Shown here: one piece after another, positions 18,940-26,166 of the stretch
Position numbering within the stretch: the stretch's first letter is position 1
Layout: every line of letters begins with the position of its first letter
NCBI GenBank assembly: GCA_018267095.1
Contig: JAFDZC010000018.1
Location: 434,001 to 498,000 of the forward strand
From: Bacteroidota bacterium
GTDB taxonomy: Bacteria > Bacteroidota > Bacteroidia > Flavobacteriales > Flavobacteriaceae
Length of the DNA stretch: 64,000 nt
Reading direction: 5' to 3'
Translations under genes and position numbers: made by a program
The notes under the pieces: model-generated
What the model was told of the DNA's origin: nothing
The model's input: the letters and a program-made list of their open reading frames with translations, nothing else
Database searches by the model: none

Positions 18940-19012
18940 GCCCTAGCCCGGACAGTAGCGGTATCTTTTTGGGCTGGGGTTCAGCGCAAAAGATATAGCG
19001 AATGGCCGGATC
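18940..19012 (-). repeat. Interspersed hairpin repeat, copy C
   Basis: The third copy of the element, in reverse orientation. On the minus strand the core reads TATCTTTTGCGCTG, AACC, CCAGCCCAAAAAGATA. The AACC loop and TATC/GATA outer stem are retained and the inner bases GCTG pair with CAGC, where copy B has GCCG with CGGC. It lies between rpsO and the GAF gene. Confidence 0.75.
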
Positions 19013-19058
19013 CAAGCTCCAAAAGAGCGAATAGATAAAGTAATAGTTTCTGAAAATT

Positions 19059-19541
19059 TTAAAATAAAGTGGACACTTGCTGGTTGACAAATTCTAAAAA
19101 GCGTTCGTCTTGCTCGGTAAACGCATCAAGCTCGTGCGAATCAATATCGATTTGACCGATGTTTTGGCCATTGACAAAAAGCGGAACCACGATTTCAGAT
19201 TTGACCGTGAAACTACACGCGATGTAATTGTCTTGTAAGGAAACATCAGGCACCACGAAGTTTTGGTTGGAAACTGCCACTTGTCCGCAAATGCCTTTGC
19301 CAAACGGAATCACGGTGTGATCGGTCGGAGCGCCCACATAAGGCCCGAGGATAAGTTCTTCTTTTTGACCGTTGCGAAAATAAAATCCAACCCAATTGTA
19401 ATGAGCAATGTTTTGATTGAGCAATTGACAAATTTCGAATAACTTTTCGTCACGGGTTTTGCCGGTTTGCTGGATGATTTGGGTGATTTCGGGTTGTAAT
19501 TCTGAAAAGGTCATGGGATTTTTTTGTGCAAAAGTATTCAT
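19059..19541 (-). CDS. GAF-domain protein, probable free methionine-(R)-sulfoxide reductase
   Basis: The 160-residue protein is a single GAF domain of the fRMsr (MsrC) type, which reduces free methionine-R-sulfoxide in the cytosol. The family pattern NWVGFYFR, GPYVGAPTDHTVIPFGKGICGQVA, IACSFTVKSEIVVPLF and IGQIDIDS is present. Cysteines are seen in GKGICG and IACS, which fit two of the three redox cysteines of the Escherichia coli enzyme; the intermediate one is absent, as in several two-cysteine members. An alternative start is the ATG nine codons in (MTFSELQPE). The first ATG overlaps the -33 box of divergent xrtF. Confidence 0.82.
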   Translation of the reverse strand: MNTFAQKNPMTFSELQPEITQIIQQTGKTRDEKLFEICQLLNQNIAHYNWVGFYFRNGQKEELILGPYVGAPTDHTVIPFGKGICGQVAVSNQNFVVPDVSLQDNYIACSFTVKSEIVVPLFVNGQNIGQIDIDSHELDAFTEQDERFLEFVNQQVSTLF

Positions 19542-19569
19542 TGCTGCGTGCGGAATTTCTATATTTTTG
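19541..19569 (+). promoter_or_regulatory. Promoter of xrtF
   Basis: TTG (19541-19543), 18 bases, TATTTTTG (19562-19569), a full consensus match. The predicted transcription start near 19575 is downstream of the first possible ATG (19524) of the following gene, so it decides in favour of the TTG start at 19584. Confidence 0.62.
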
Positions 19570-19583
19570 TTAAAAATTACTTC

Positions 19584-20141
19584 TTGAAAAAAGCACTGTG
19601 CTCATACCGTCCGTTTTTTACTTTTTTGTTTCGGTTTTTTGCCACTTATGCAGGCTTGACGCTGTTGTATCGATTGTATTTAATGACTTTTGATCACGAG
19701 CTTACTTTTGAAGTAGACGGAATAACAGAATCGGTAGCACATCAAGTAAAAACGCTTTTGGGTTGGATTGGCTATCAAGCGGTTTTGGAACCACATCCGG
19801 GACAAGCTTCTATTAAAGTAATTTTGGAAGGGCAATATGTTTCGCGCATTGTTGAAGGTTGCAACGCCTTGAGCGTGATGATTTTGTTTACTTCGTTTGT
19901 GATTGCTTTTTCGGGCACATTTTGGCGCACATTGATTTTTATTCTCTCGGGTTGTATCATCATTCATTTGCTCAATGTAACACGCATTGCTCTACTCTCG
20001 GCTGCTTTGTTGCATTTTCCGGACAAAGAACCTTTGTTGCACGGAGTAGTATTTCCGTTGTTTATTTACGGAGTAGTTTTTGGTTTATGGATAACTTGGG
20101 TAAGCTCATATTCAAAATATGCAACTAAGAAATCTCAATAA
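19584..20141 (+). CDS. xrtF: Exosortase F (XrtF-type transpeptidase)
   Basis: Exosortases are multi-pass inner-membrane cysteine proteases that process exported proteins with a C-terminal sorting signal. This one has 185 residues from a TTG start. The active-site region EGCNALSVMILF holds the cysteine, NVTRIALLSAAL the arginine, and LLHGVVFPLFIYG the histidine, in the correct order and between membrane segments. The upstream ATG at 19524 lies before the predicted transcription start and would add a non-hydrophobic cysteine-rich extension. The TTG gives LKKALC..., a normal positively charged N terminus before the first membrane segment. Its partner gene overlaps it by 23 bases, the arrangement known for XrtF systems in Flavobacteria. 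Confidence 0.82.
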   Translation: MKKALCSYRPFFTFLFRFFATYAGLTLLYRLYLMTFDHELTFEVDGITESVAHQVKTLLGWIGYQAVLEPHPGQASIKVILEGQYVSRIVEGCNALSVMILFTSFVIAFSGTFWRTLIFILSGCIIIHLLNVTRIALLSAALLHFPDKEPLLHGVVFPLFIYGVVFGLWITWVSSYSKYATKKSQ

Positions 20142-20568
20142 AACTTTGCGATTCAGCGTGCTTGCTGTTTTGGTTTTGTTGCTCATTGCCATTAGAGCCT
20201 TTGAGCACAGGATTTTTTATGATCCGTTTTTAGATTATTTCAAAAACGACTATCTGAACTTGCCGTTTCCGCCCTATGATGGTTTGGCGTTGTTGGGTTC
20301 GATGTTGCTGCGCTATCTGATTAATTCAGTGATTTCAGTAGCGATTATATATTTGGTTTTTACCGATGCATCCCTGATAAAACTTACCATAGTTTTGTAT
20401 GCTGTTTTGGGACTCTTGTTGCTTTTGGCCTTATTTGGTTTGTTGTGTTTTTCGGATAGCCAGAGCAATTTTGCGCTGTTCTATGTTCGAAGATTGCTGA
20501 TTCAGCCGCTTTTTCTGTTGTTGTTTTTGCCTGCTTTTTATTTTCAGAAGATCAAAGAAGCTTCATAA
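20119..20568 (+). CDS. Exosortase F-associated membrane protein
   Basis: This 149-residue protein has four hydrophobic segments (about residues 12-28, 55-80, 87-108 and 127-142) and contains the pattern RAFEHRIFYDPFLDYFKNDYLNLPFPPYDGL, which recalls the small family always found next to XrtF in Flavobacteria. It starts inside the 3' end of xrtF (23-base overlap in another frame), indicating coupled translation. It presumably acts with XrtF in the inner membrane; no enzymatic motif is seen. It ends convergently with, and six bases inside, the response regulator gene on the other strand. Confidence 0.8.
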   Translation: MQLRNLNKTLRFSVLAVLVLLLIAIRAFEHRIFYDPFLDYFKNDYLNLPFPPYDGLALLGSMLLRYLINSVISVAIIYLVFTDASLIKLTIVLYAVLGLLLLLALFGLLCFSDSQSNFALFYVRRLLIQPLFLLLFLPAFYFQKIKEAS

Positions 20569-21225
20569 AAAAGGTTCGGTGAGTTTGTATTTGTATGAAA
20601 ACAAAACCAAACCGACTTTTGATTTGATTCCGTAGCGATCAAAAAGCCCGGCTCTGTACCCTTCTAATGATTTTACAGAAAGCCCCATTTTATTGGCCAT
20701 TTGATCATAAGTAAACTCTTCGTCATTACAAACTAATTTCAAGAATTCAAGTTCTCGTTCTGACAATTCGACGTTGATTTCGGGTGCATTTCGAGTGTGG
20801 TCGTCAAAATTTTTGACGCGTTTCAAGATATCGGCCACATTGTTATAACCCACTGTCATGATGTTGTTGATGGCGAAATTCAGATCTTGGGCGGTACAGT
20901 TTTTATTTAGAAATCCGCGCGCTCCGGCATTATAGGCTTGACTGATGATTTCTTCGTCAAAATGCTGGGTGAGGAGTAAAACTCGATACTCATCAATTTT
21001 TTTTTCAAGCACTTCCAACACTTGAATACCGTTCATTTGCGGCATCGAATAATCCAAAATGTACATGTCGGGCGCATTATTTAAAGGTAAGGCTGACAAA
21101 AACTCAACACCGCTGTCAAACTCATGTGTAACGATTATATTCCCAAGTTTATGTAAGAGCTCTTTGATGCCTTGGCGAACAATTTTGTGATCATCAATCA
21201 GACCGATGCGAATTAAATTTTCCAT
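20563..21225 (-). CDS. Response regulator, NarL/LuxR type
   Basis: The 220-residue protein from the ATG at 21225 (MENLIRIGLIDDHKIVRQGI) has an N-terminal receiver domain with the acidic pair DD near residue 10, the phospho-acceptor aspartate in MYILDYSMPQ and the lysine in GFLNKN. A LuxR-type helix-turn-helix domain follows (LSERELEFLKLVCNDEEFTYDQMANKMGLSVKS). It is a DNA-binding transcription regulator activated by the kinase directly upstream. An in-frame upstream ATG at 21333 lies within the kinase gene and would add 36 residues before the receiver; it is rejected. Target genes are unknown. Confidence 0.88.
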   Translation of the reverse strand: MENLIRIGLIDDHKIVRQGIKELLHKLGNIIVTHEFDSGVEFLSALPLNNAPDMYILDYSMPQMNGIQVLEVLEKKIDEYRVLLLTQHFDEEIISQAYNAGARGFLNKNCTAQDLNFAINNIMTVGYNNVADILKRVKNFDDHTRNAPEINVELSERELEFLKLVCNDEEFTYDQMANKMGLSVKSLEGYRAGLFDRYGIKSKVGLVLFSYKYKLTEPFL

Positions 21226-21259
21226 ATGATGCAGCTTATGAGTGGTGGTCAAGTCTAAT

Positions 21260-22024
21260 TTATTGGATTTTTTCAGATAGGATAATTTTGGTTCCGCTAT
21301 TGGGCTGGCTTTGAATTTCAAAATGATAATCAATCACCGAAGCTCTTTGCTGGCAATTGATAATGCCAATTCCTTGCGATTGTATTTGAGAAGTGTCAAA
21401 CCCAACTCCGTTATCTTCAATACAAATGGCAAACGGTTTTGGTTGAATTTGAATGCTTATTTGACTTGCCCGTGCATGTTTAAAAGTATTGTTTAAACAC
21501 TCTTGAAAAATCCTGAAAAGCACGATTTGCTCTTCAGCTTTAAAGACTTTTTCAACTGTGGGTTCAATATAATCAATTTTGATGAATTTATTCTTTTTGA
21601 TGCGTTCAACTTCTTGGCTAATGGCTTTGATGAGGCCATTTTGACTGAGCCATTGATTGTTGAGCGAGTGGCTCACTTTGCGCAACGTATCTGATAAATG
21701 GGCCAGTGATTCCGAAACAGGGTTCAAAGCAGCCGATGTGTCGGGCCAATCCAATTTGAAATGTTCGAGCTGAAAATTAATCACGGTGAGTTGCTGACCT
21801 GCATCGTCGTGTAAATCTTGTGAAATATTATTGAGTAAGTGTTCTTGGCTTTCTAGTAAGGCGCTGTTGAGTGTTTTTTGAAAGGTGATTTCCTTTTCAT
21901 AAATCACGGCATTGTATTTTTTGATTTTTTGGATGTAAAGCTTGATGATGACAATGCAAAACAGAATAATCAGACAGATAAATAAAAACCCGATGATGAT
22001 ACCGAAAGCAATATTAGTGTTCAT
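21260..22024 (-). CDS. Sensor histidine kinase, HisKA_3 type
   Basis: The 254-residue kinase begins with a hydrophobic membrane segment (about residues 5-30), then a short coiled region, a dimerisation/phospho-acceptor domain with DLHDDAGQQL (the histidine is the phosphorylation site) and a HATPase domain with the N box CLNNTFKHA, G1 box DNGVGFD and G2 box GIGIINCQQRA. It has almost no extracellular domain, so sensing is likely done by another protein. The multi-membrane protein upstream overlaps it by 11 bases and is the obvious candidate. The response regulator lies 34 bases downstream. Confidence 0.9.
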   Translation of the reverse strand: MNTNIAFGIIIGFLFICLIILFCIVIIKLYIQKIKKYNAVIYEKEITFQKTLNSALLESQEHLLNNISQDLHDDAGQQLTVINFQLEHFKLDWPDTSAALNPVSESLAHLSDTLRKVSHSLNNQWLSQNGLIKAISQEVERIKKNKFIKIDYIEPTVEKVFKAEEQIVLFRIFQECLNNTFKHARASQISIQIQPKPFAICIEDNGVGFDTSQIQSQGIGIINCQQRASVIDYHFEIQSQPNSGTKIILSEKIQ

Positions 22025-22682
22025 GGTGGCGATTGATCAATTTTCTCTCTCTGTAAATATATAAATTGGCTAGCGAATAATAAATAAGATTGACAAAATA
22101 TCCGATGAAAGTGTATAAACTGATATTTTGATAAATAATAGCGTTACTAATTTCTAAATTCCGGAAACCAAACATAAAACTAAAGCCAAAGAAGAAAATT
22201 ACTGGTGTAAAAAGTAATAGATATTCGTTTTGGGTAAAATAGGATAAGTTTTCACGGTTGAGTTGATGATAACTGAAGTACAAAAAAAGACTTATGTAAA
22301 TTAAGGCACCGATTATAAAGGTTAAATGATTCAGGTTTGATTGTTCAATAAAAAATAGATTGGCAAATCCAAAAGTGATAAAACCCGAAAGAATGATTTT
22401 TCTTAAACTCATCAATTCATCAACTTGAGTAATAATTACTAGCCATATTGAAAGATATATAATAAAACTAATAGAATATAAAACTTTCATGTGAATGATT
22501 AAACATTCGAATATGACCGACAAAACTTCGGTAATCAAGCCGACAAATAGAACTGAAAGTAAGAAAAAATGTTGTTTTTTTTCTCTCTTCAAAGAAAAAA
22601 AACCGTGAATAAAAGTTATTAAAATAAATACCCTGATGGGATTTATTCTACATAAAAAATCTGTTATACTTAAATTTTGCAC
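22014..22682 (-). CDS. Multi-pass membrane protein, possible sensor partner of the kinase
   Basis: The 222-residue protein is strongly hydrophobic with about six or seven membrane segments and short polar loops, ending in a basic cytoplasmic tail (YIYRERKLINRHHEH). I do not recognise a named family, though similar seven-helix proteins occur beside kinases in Bacteroidota. It overlaps the histidine kinase by 11 bases, so the two are probably made together. The kinase lacks its own input domain, which suggests that this protein receives the signal. That role is an inference from context. Confidence 0.7.
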   Translation of the reverse strand: MQNLSITDFLCRINPIRVFILITFIHGFFSLKREKKQHFFLLSVLFVGLITEVLSVIFECLIIHMKVLYSISFIIYLSIWLVIITQVDELMSLRKIILSGFITFGFANLFFIEQSNLNHLTFIIGALIYISLFLYFSYHQLNRENLSYFTQNEYLLLFTPVIFFFGFSFMFGFRNLEISNAIIYQNISLYTFIGYFVNLIYYSLANLYIYRERKLINRHHEH

Positions 22683-22712
22683 TTTTTAATTCATGGTTAT
22701 TTTGACAAGAAA

Positions 22713-23324
22713 TTACATTGGTGAACCAGAGTAATCATAATACTTCTCACTTCCATTTCCAAAAATAACTTTAAAAGCAATAGTTGTAATACTGTCAATC
22801 GAAATGTTGACAAAATAAAAACAGCATTTTTGAAGATCTACACCAGGGTTGTCAAATAAAATGCTCTTGAAAAAAGGATATGAATAACAATCTCCTGGGT
22901 AATAGTAATTGTTGACTATTCTGATGCTGAGCTCTTTTGAGTCTATAGACAAGGACATATAAGTTTGATATGAATCAACATTAAAAGCGCCACCTTTATT
23001 TTGAATTTGTGTCAATGACAACGATACACAGTTGTTTTTTAAAATCTCTGCATCGATATCTTGGATTGTCTGTTGACTGGTTATGAGATGCTCGGCCTCA
23101 ATATTATTCATTGACATATCATATTCAATAAAATGAGTGTTTGTTTTGAGCCATGAAGGCGTCGTATTATAGTCTGAGCTCACTAGGTAAATTGTGTAAA
23201 GAGTATATTCAAAACCTGCTGAGGGCTGCTGAATATTGATGATGTAATCTTTGTTTTCAAGTTCCCATTCTGCTTGGTCAATACCGTATTCTGAAAAGTT
23301 TCGGCTGCTGGCATAAATTTCCAT
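22713..23324 (-). CDS. Protein of unknown function
   Basis: A 203-residue protein with no signal peptide, no membrane segment and no motif that I recognise. It is rich in tyrosine, serine and isoleucine, and contains four cysteines, two of them adjacent (QKCCFYF). It lies 30 bases upstream of the membrane protein/kinase/regulator genes on the same strand and may be in their operon. The frame is uninterrupted and the N-terminal methionine is preceded by a typical AT-rich leader. Confidence 0.55.
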   Translation of the reverse strand: MEIYASSRNFSEYGIDQAEWELENKDYIINIQQPSAGFEYTLYTIYLVSSDYNTTPSWLKTNTHFIEYDMSMNNIEAEHLITSQQTIQDIDAEILKNNCVSLSLTQIQNKGGAFNVDSYQTYMSLSIDSKELSIRIVNNYYYPGDCYSYPFFKSILFDNPGVDLQKCCFYFVNISIDSITTIAFKVIFGNGSEKYYDYSGSPM

Positions 23325-23465
23325 AGTTGTTTAGTTTTAATAGGTTATTGCTGCAATTTGGCAAATCCTTTTGACATAGGCATTAGGGGAAACCCTAAAA
23401 AATAGTTCAGAAAAATCTTATTTTCAAATCAATATCACTAACTTTATGCAAATGAGATTTATAAG

Positions 23466-24299
23466 ATGAAAATTCAAAAACATTCAGGTGAATTAGTTGA
23501 GTTCGATGTTCGAAAACTTCAAAATTCGCTCAACAAATCGGGTGCAGACGAATCTGTCATTAGTCATATTATACAACAAATTCAGAATCAGATTTATGAT
23601 GGCATGTCTACAAAGAAAATTTACAAGGCGGCTTTTGCTTTACTCAAAAAAACTTCGAACTCGCATGCTGCCCGATATAATCTCAGACAAGCCATGGAAC
23701 AGTTAGGACCTGCGGGTTTCTTTTTTGAAAAATACATCGCTAGGCTTTTTTCGGCCGAAGGCTATCAAACCCAAACCAACTTGACTTTGGAAGGCAAATG
23801 TGTCACACATGAAATTGATGTCGTGATGAAGCAAAGTGGGCAATTGTCCATGATTGAATGTAAATTCCACGGACAACGAGAATCGGTTACCGATGTCAAA
23901 GTGCCAATGTATATTCTTTCGCGCTTTAACGATGTCAAAAATCAAGAGCATTTATTGTTTGATTCGTTGACCCAAATTCATCATTGCTGGATTGTAACCA
24001 ACAATCGATTTAGCTCAGATGCGCTCAGATTTGGGCATTGCTCGGGGCTTAATTTGCTCAGTTGGGATTATCCCGAAAATCAAAATTTGCGCGATAAAAT
24101 CGATGCCAATCACTTATATCCGGTTACTTGTTTGACTACTCTGACGTTGAATGAAAAAAACCAACTTATGGGTCAAAATGTTATATTGGCACAAGAACTC
24201 ATACAAAAACCGACCGTTTTAGACGACATTCATTTGAGCGCGAACCGAATCAAGAACATACTCAAAGAAGCCCATGAACTTTGCAGACAAAAATTATAG
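23466..24299 (+). CDS. ATP-cone domain fused to a Mrr-like nuclease domain
   Basis: The 277-residue protein joins an N-terminal ATP-cone (about residues 1-85, MKIQKHSGELVEFDVRKLQN, the nucleotide-sensing domain of ribonucleotide reductases) to a restriction-endonuclease-like domain. The nuclease core shows the acidic helix FFEKYIARLF (E88), HEID (D118) and MIECKF (E131, K133), the D...ExK arrangement of the Mrr_cat type. ATP or dATP binding may control the nuclease. It is three bases upstream of the beta-CASP hydrolase gene, so the two are probably co-expressed and may work on the same nucleic acid. Confidence 0.8.
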   Translation: MKIQKHSGELVEFDVRKLQNSLNKSGADESVISHIIQQIQNQIYDGMSTKKIYKAAFALLKKTSNSHAARYNLRQAMEQLGPAGFFFEKYIARLFSAEGYQTQTNLTLEGKCVTHEIDVVMKQSGQLSMIECKFHGQRESVTDVKVPMYILSRFNDVKNQEHLLFDSLTQIHHCWIVTNNRFSSDALRFGHCSGLNLLSWDYPENQNLRDKIDANHLYPVTCLTTLTLNEKNQLMGQNVILAQELIQKPTVLDDIHLSANRIKNILKEAHELCRQKL

Positions 24300-24302
24300 A
24301 TT

Positions 24303-25658
24303 ATGAAAATTCAATTCATCGGAGGGGCCGGCGCGGTCACAGGCTCAAAAACCCTCATCGAAAGCAACGGCATGCGCATCTTGATTGATTGTGGTCAATT
24401 TCAAGGCATCAAACCACTGCGCGAACTCAATTGGGAACCTCTACCTATTTTGCCCTCAAGTATTGATTGTGTTTTGCTCACCCATGGGCATTTAGATCAT
24501 TGCGGATGGTTGCCGCGGCTGGTGCATCAAGGCTTTTCCGGTAAAATTTATTGCACAGCGCCCACTGCAGCCATCGCCAAACTCATTTTGCTGGATAGTG
24601 CCAAAATTCAAGAAGAAGAAGCCGAGCAAGCCAACCAAGAGCATTATTCCAAACACGAAATAGCCGAGCCTTTGTATGATGTGGCGCAAGCGGAAGCGGT
24701 TTTTCCGAAATTCCGAATTGTCAAACCCAATCATCCGGTAGCCTTAGATGCCGAAATATCAGCGGTTTTCACCAATGCAGGTCATATACTCGGCGCTTGT
24801 AGTATTACTCTAGAAATCGAAAATAAAACCTTGGTTTTCTCAGGCGATATTGGCCGCGATGACGATGTGCTTTTGTTTGCGCCCACCAAACCTCAAAAAG
24901 CGGATTATGTTTTTTTAGAAAGTACCTATGGCAATCGTTTACATCCGGATTCAGACGTTTTGGTTGAACTTGAAGCATACATCAACAACACTTTTGACAA
25001 AGGCGGTACTGTGATCATTCCGAGTTTTGCGGTTGAACGTGCCCAAACGGTGATGTATTTGTTGTGGCAACTCAGAAAAGCCAACAGAATTCCTGAGGTT
25101 CCTTTTATCATTGATACACCGATGGGCATTAGCGTTCTGGATATTTTTATGGACAATCGTTCTTGGCATAAACTCAATGAAACCGATTGCCGCGATATGT
25201 GTCAGTTGTTTTCATTTATTTCTGATTATCAAGAGACGATTCAAGCCGTTTTTGACAACCAACCCAAAGTCGTCATTGCCGCCAGCGGAATGCTCACCGG
25301 CGGACGTGTATTAACTTATCTTGAAAGATACATCACCAGAGTTGAAACTACCGTTATCATCATTGGTTATCAAGCCGAAGGAACCCGAGGAAGAAAGTTG
25401 CTTGAAGGTGCCGAAGAAATCAAAATTCGCGGAAAATACTATCCGGTGCAGGCCAATATTCAAGAAGTTCAAGGGCTTTCGGCACATGGCGATCAGGCCG
25501 ATTTGCTCAATTGGTTGTCTGAACTTAAAGCTAAACCGCAAAAGGTATTTCTTGTTCACGGTGAAAATCAAGCAGCCGATGAATTGCGTATCAAAATCCA
25601 AGAAAAGTACAGTTTTGATTGCAGCGTAGCCAGAATGGGACAAGTTTTTGAAACCTGA
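24303..25658 (+). CDS. Metallo-beta-lactamase fold beta-CASP RNA/DNA hydrolase
   Basis: The 451-residue protein is of the CPSF73/YSH1-like group of metal-dependent nucleases. Metal-binding motif 2 is LTHGHLDHCG (H61, H63, D65, H66). Motif 3 is in NAGHILGA and motif 4 in SGDIGRD. The beta-CASP motifs are present: SFAVERAQ, ASGMLTGGR and GLSAHGDQADLLNWL, the last with the histidine that completes the site. The C-terminal part (KVFLVHGE) is the RMMBL region. Together with the ATP-cone nuclease upstream it forms a two-gene unit. RNA processing is the likely role. Confidence 0.88.
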   Translation: MKIQFIGGAGAVTGSKTLIESNGMRILIDCGQFQGIKPLRELNWEPLPILPSSIDCVLLTHGHLDHCGWLPRLVHQGFSGKIYCTAPTAAIAKLILLDSAKIQEEEAEQANQEHYSKHEIAEPLYDVAQAEAVFPKFRIVKPNHPVALDAEISAVFTNAGHILGACSITLEIENKTLVFSGDIGRDDDVLLFAPTKPQKADYVFLESTYGNRLHPDSDVLVELEAYINNTFDKGGTVIIPSFAVERAQTVMYLLWQLRKANRIPEVPFIIDTPMGISVLDIFMDNRSWHKLNETDCRDMCQLFSFISDYQETIQAVFDNQPKVVIAASGMLTGGRVLTYLERYITRVETTVIIIGYQAEGTRGRKLLEGAEEIKIRGKYYPVQANIQEVQGLSAHGDQADLLNWLSELKAKPQKVFLVHGENQAADELRIKIQEKYSFDCSVARMGQVFET

Positions 25659-25672
25659 TTTTTAACATATTA

Positions 25673-25706
25673 TTGAAGCTTTTTCGTAGAACTGTCGTTA
25701 CATTTG
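25673..25706 (+). promoter_or_regulatory. Promoter of the metal-handling operon
   Basis: TTG (25673-25675), 23 bases, TACATTTG (25699-25706). Only four bases separate the -7 box from the ATG at 25711, so the transcript would be leaderless or nearly so. Confidence 0.5.
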
Positions 25707-25710
25707 TGCC

Positions 25711-26118
25711 ATGAAATTTCAAAAATCCATCAGCGTTTGGTTAAGCATTTTGCTCTTGGTTTCCCAATTTGGATTGACCATGAACATGCATTATTGCGGT
25801 GATCAGGTGCGTTCGATTGACTTTTCTACTACTTTTTCAAAACCCCAAAAAGACAAATCGTGTTGCGGCATGAAAGAGGAAAGTTCTTCGTGTTGCAAAA
25901 ACAAAAAAGTGCTGCTGCAGAAAAAAATTGACAGCAATCTTCAAAAGTCTTTTTCATTTTCAATAGTTGACTTTACGGTGCCATCGCAGATTCAAATACC
26001 TATTTTAACGGGTGAATCTGCCTGCATGCAAAATACTTTTATGCAGTATTATTGTGATTCGCATGCGCCACCGCTGTATCAGCTTTATTCTCAATACATT
26101 TTTTACGAGTTGGTTTGA
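25711..26118 (+). CDS. HYC_CC_PP family protein
   Basis: The 135-residue protein has a signal peptide or anchor (about residues 7-24) and then the three signatures that name this family: MHYCG (residues 26-30), two CC pairs (SCCGMKEESSSCCKNKK) and APPLY near the C terminus. Such proteins are found beside TonB-dependent receptors and heavy-metal-associated proteins in Bacteroidota, exactly as here. The cysteine and histidine clusters suggest metal binding, perhaps copper, in the periplasm. The function is inferred and has not been shown. Confidence 0.82.
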   Translation: MKFQKSISVWLSILLLVSQFGLTMNMHYCGDQVRSIDFSTTFSKPQKDKSCCGMKEESSSCCKNKKVLLQKKIDSNLQKSFSFSIVDFTVPSQIQIPILTGESACMQNTFMQYYCDSHAPPLYQLYSQYIFYELV

Positions 26119-26166
26119 TGTCATTCGGCAGGATATTCCTGATAGTTTCACATTAATCGACTTTTT

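Noticed and set aside
18850-19038. 62-codon plus-strand frame between rpsO and the GAF gene
   Set aside because: It overlaps hairpin repeat copy C and the rpsO promoter region and has no recognisable product.
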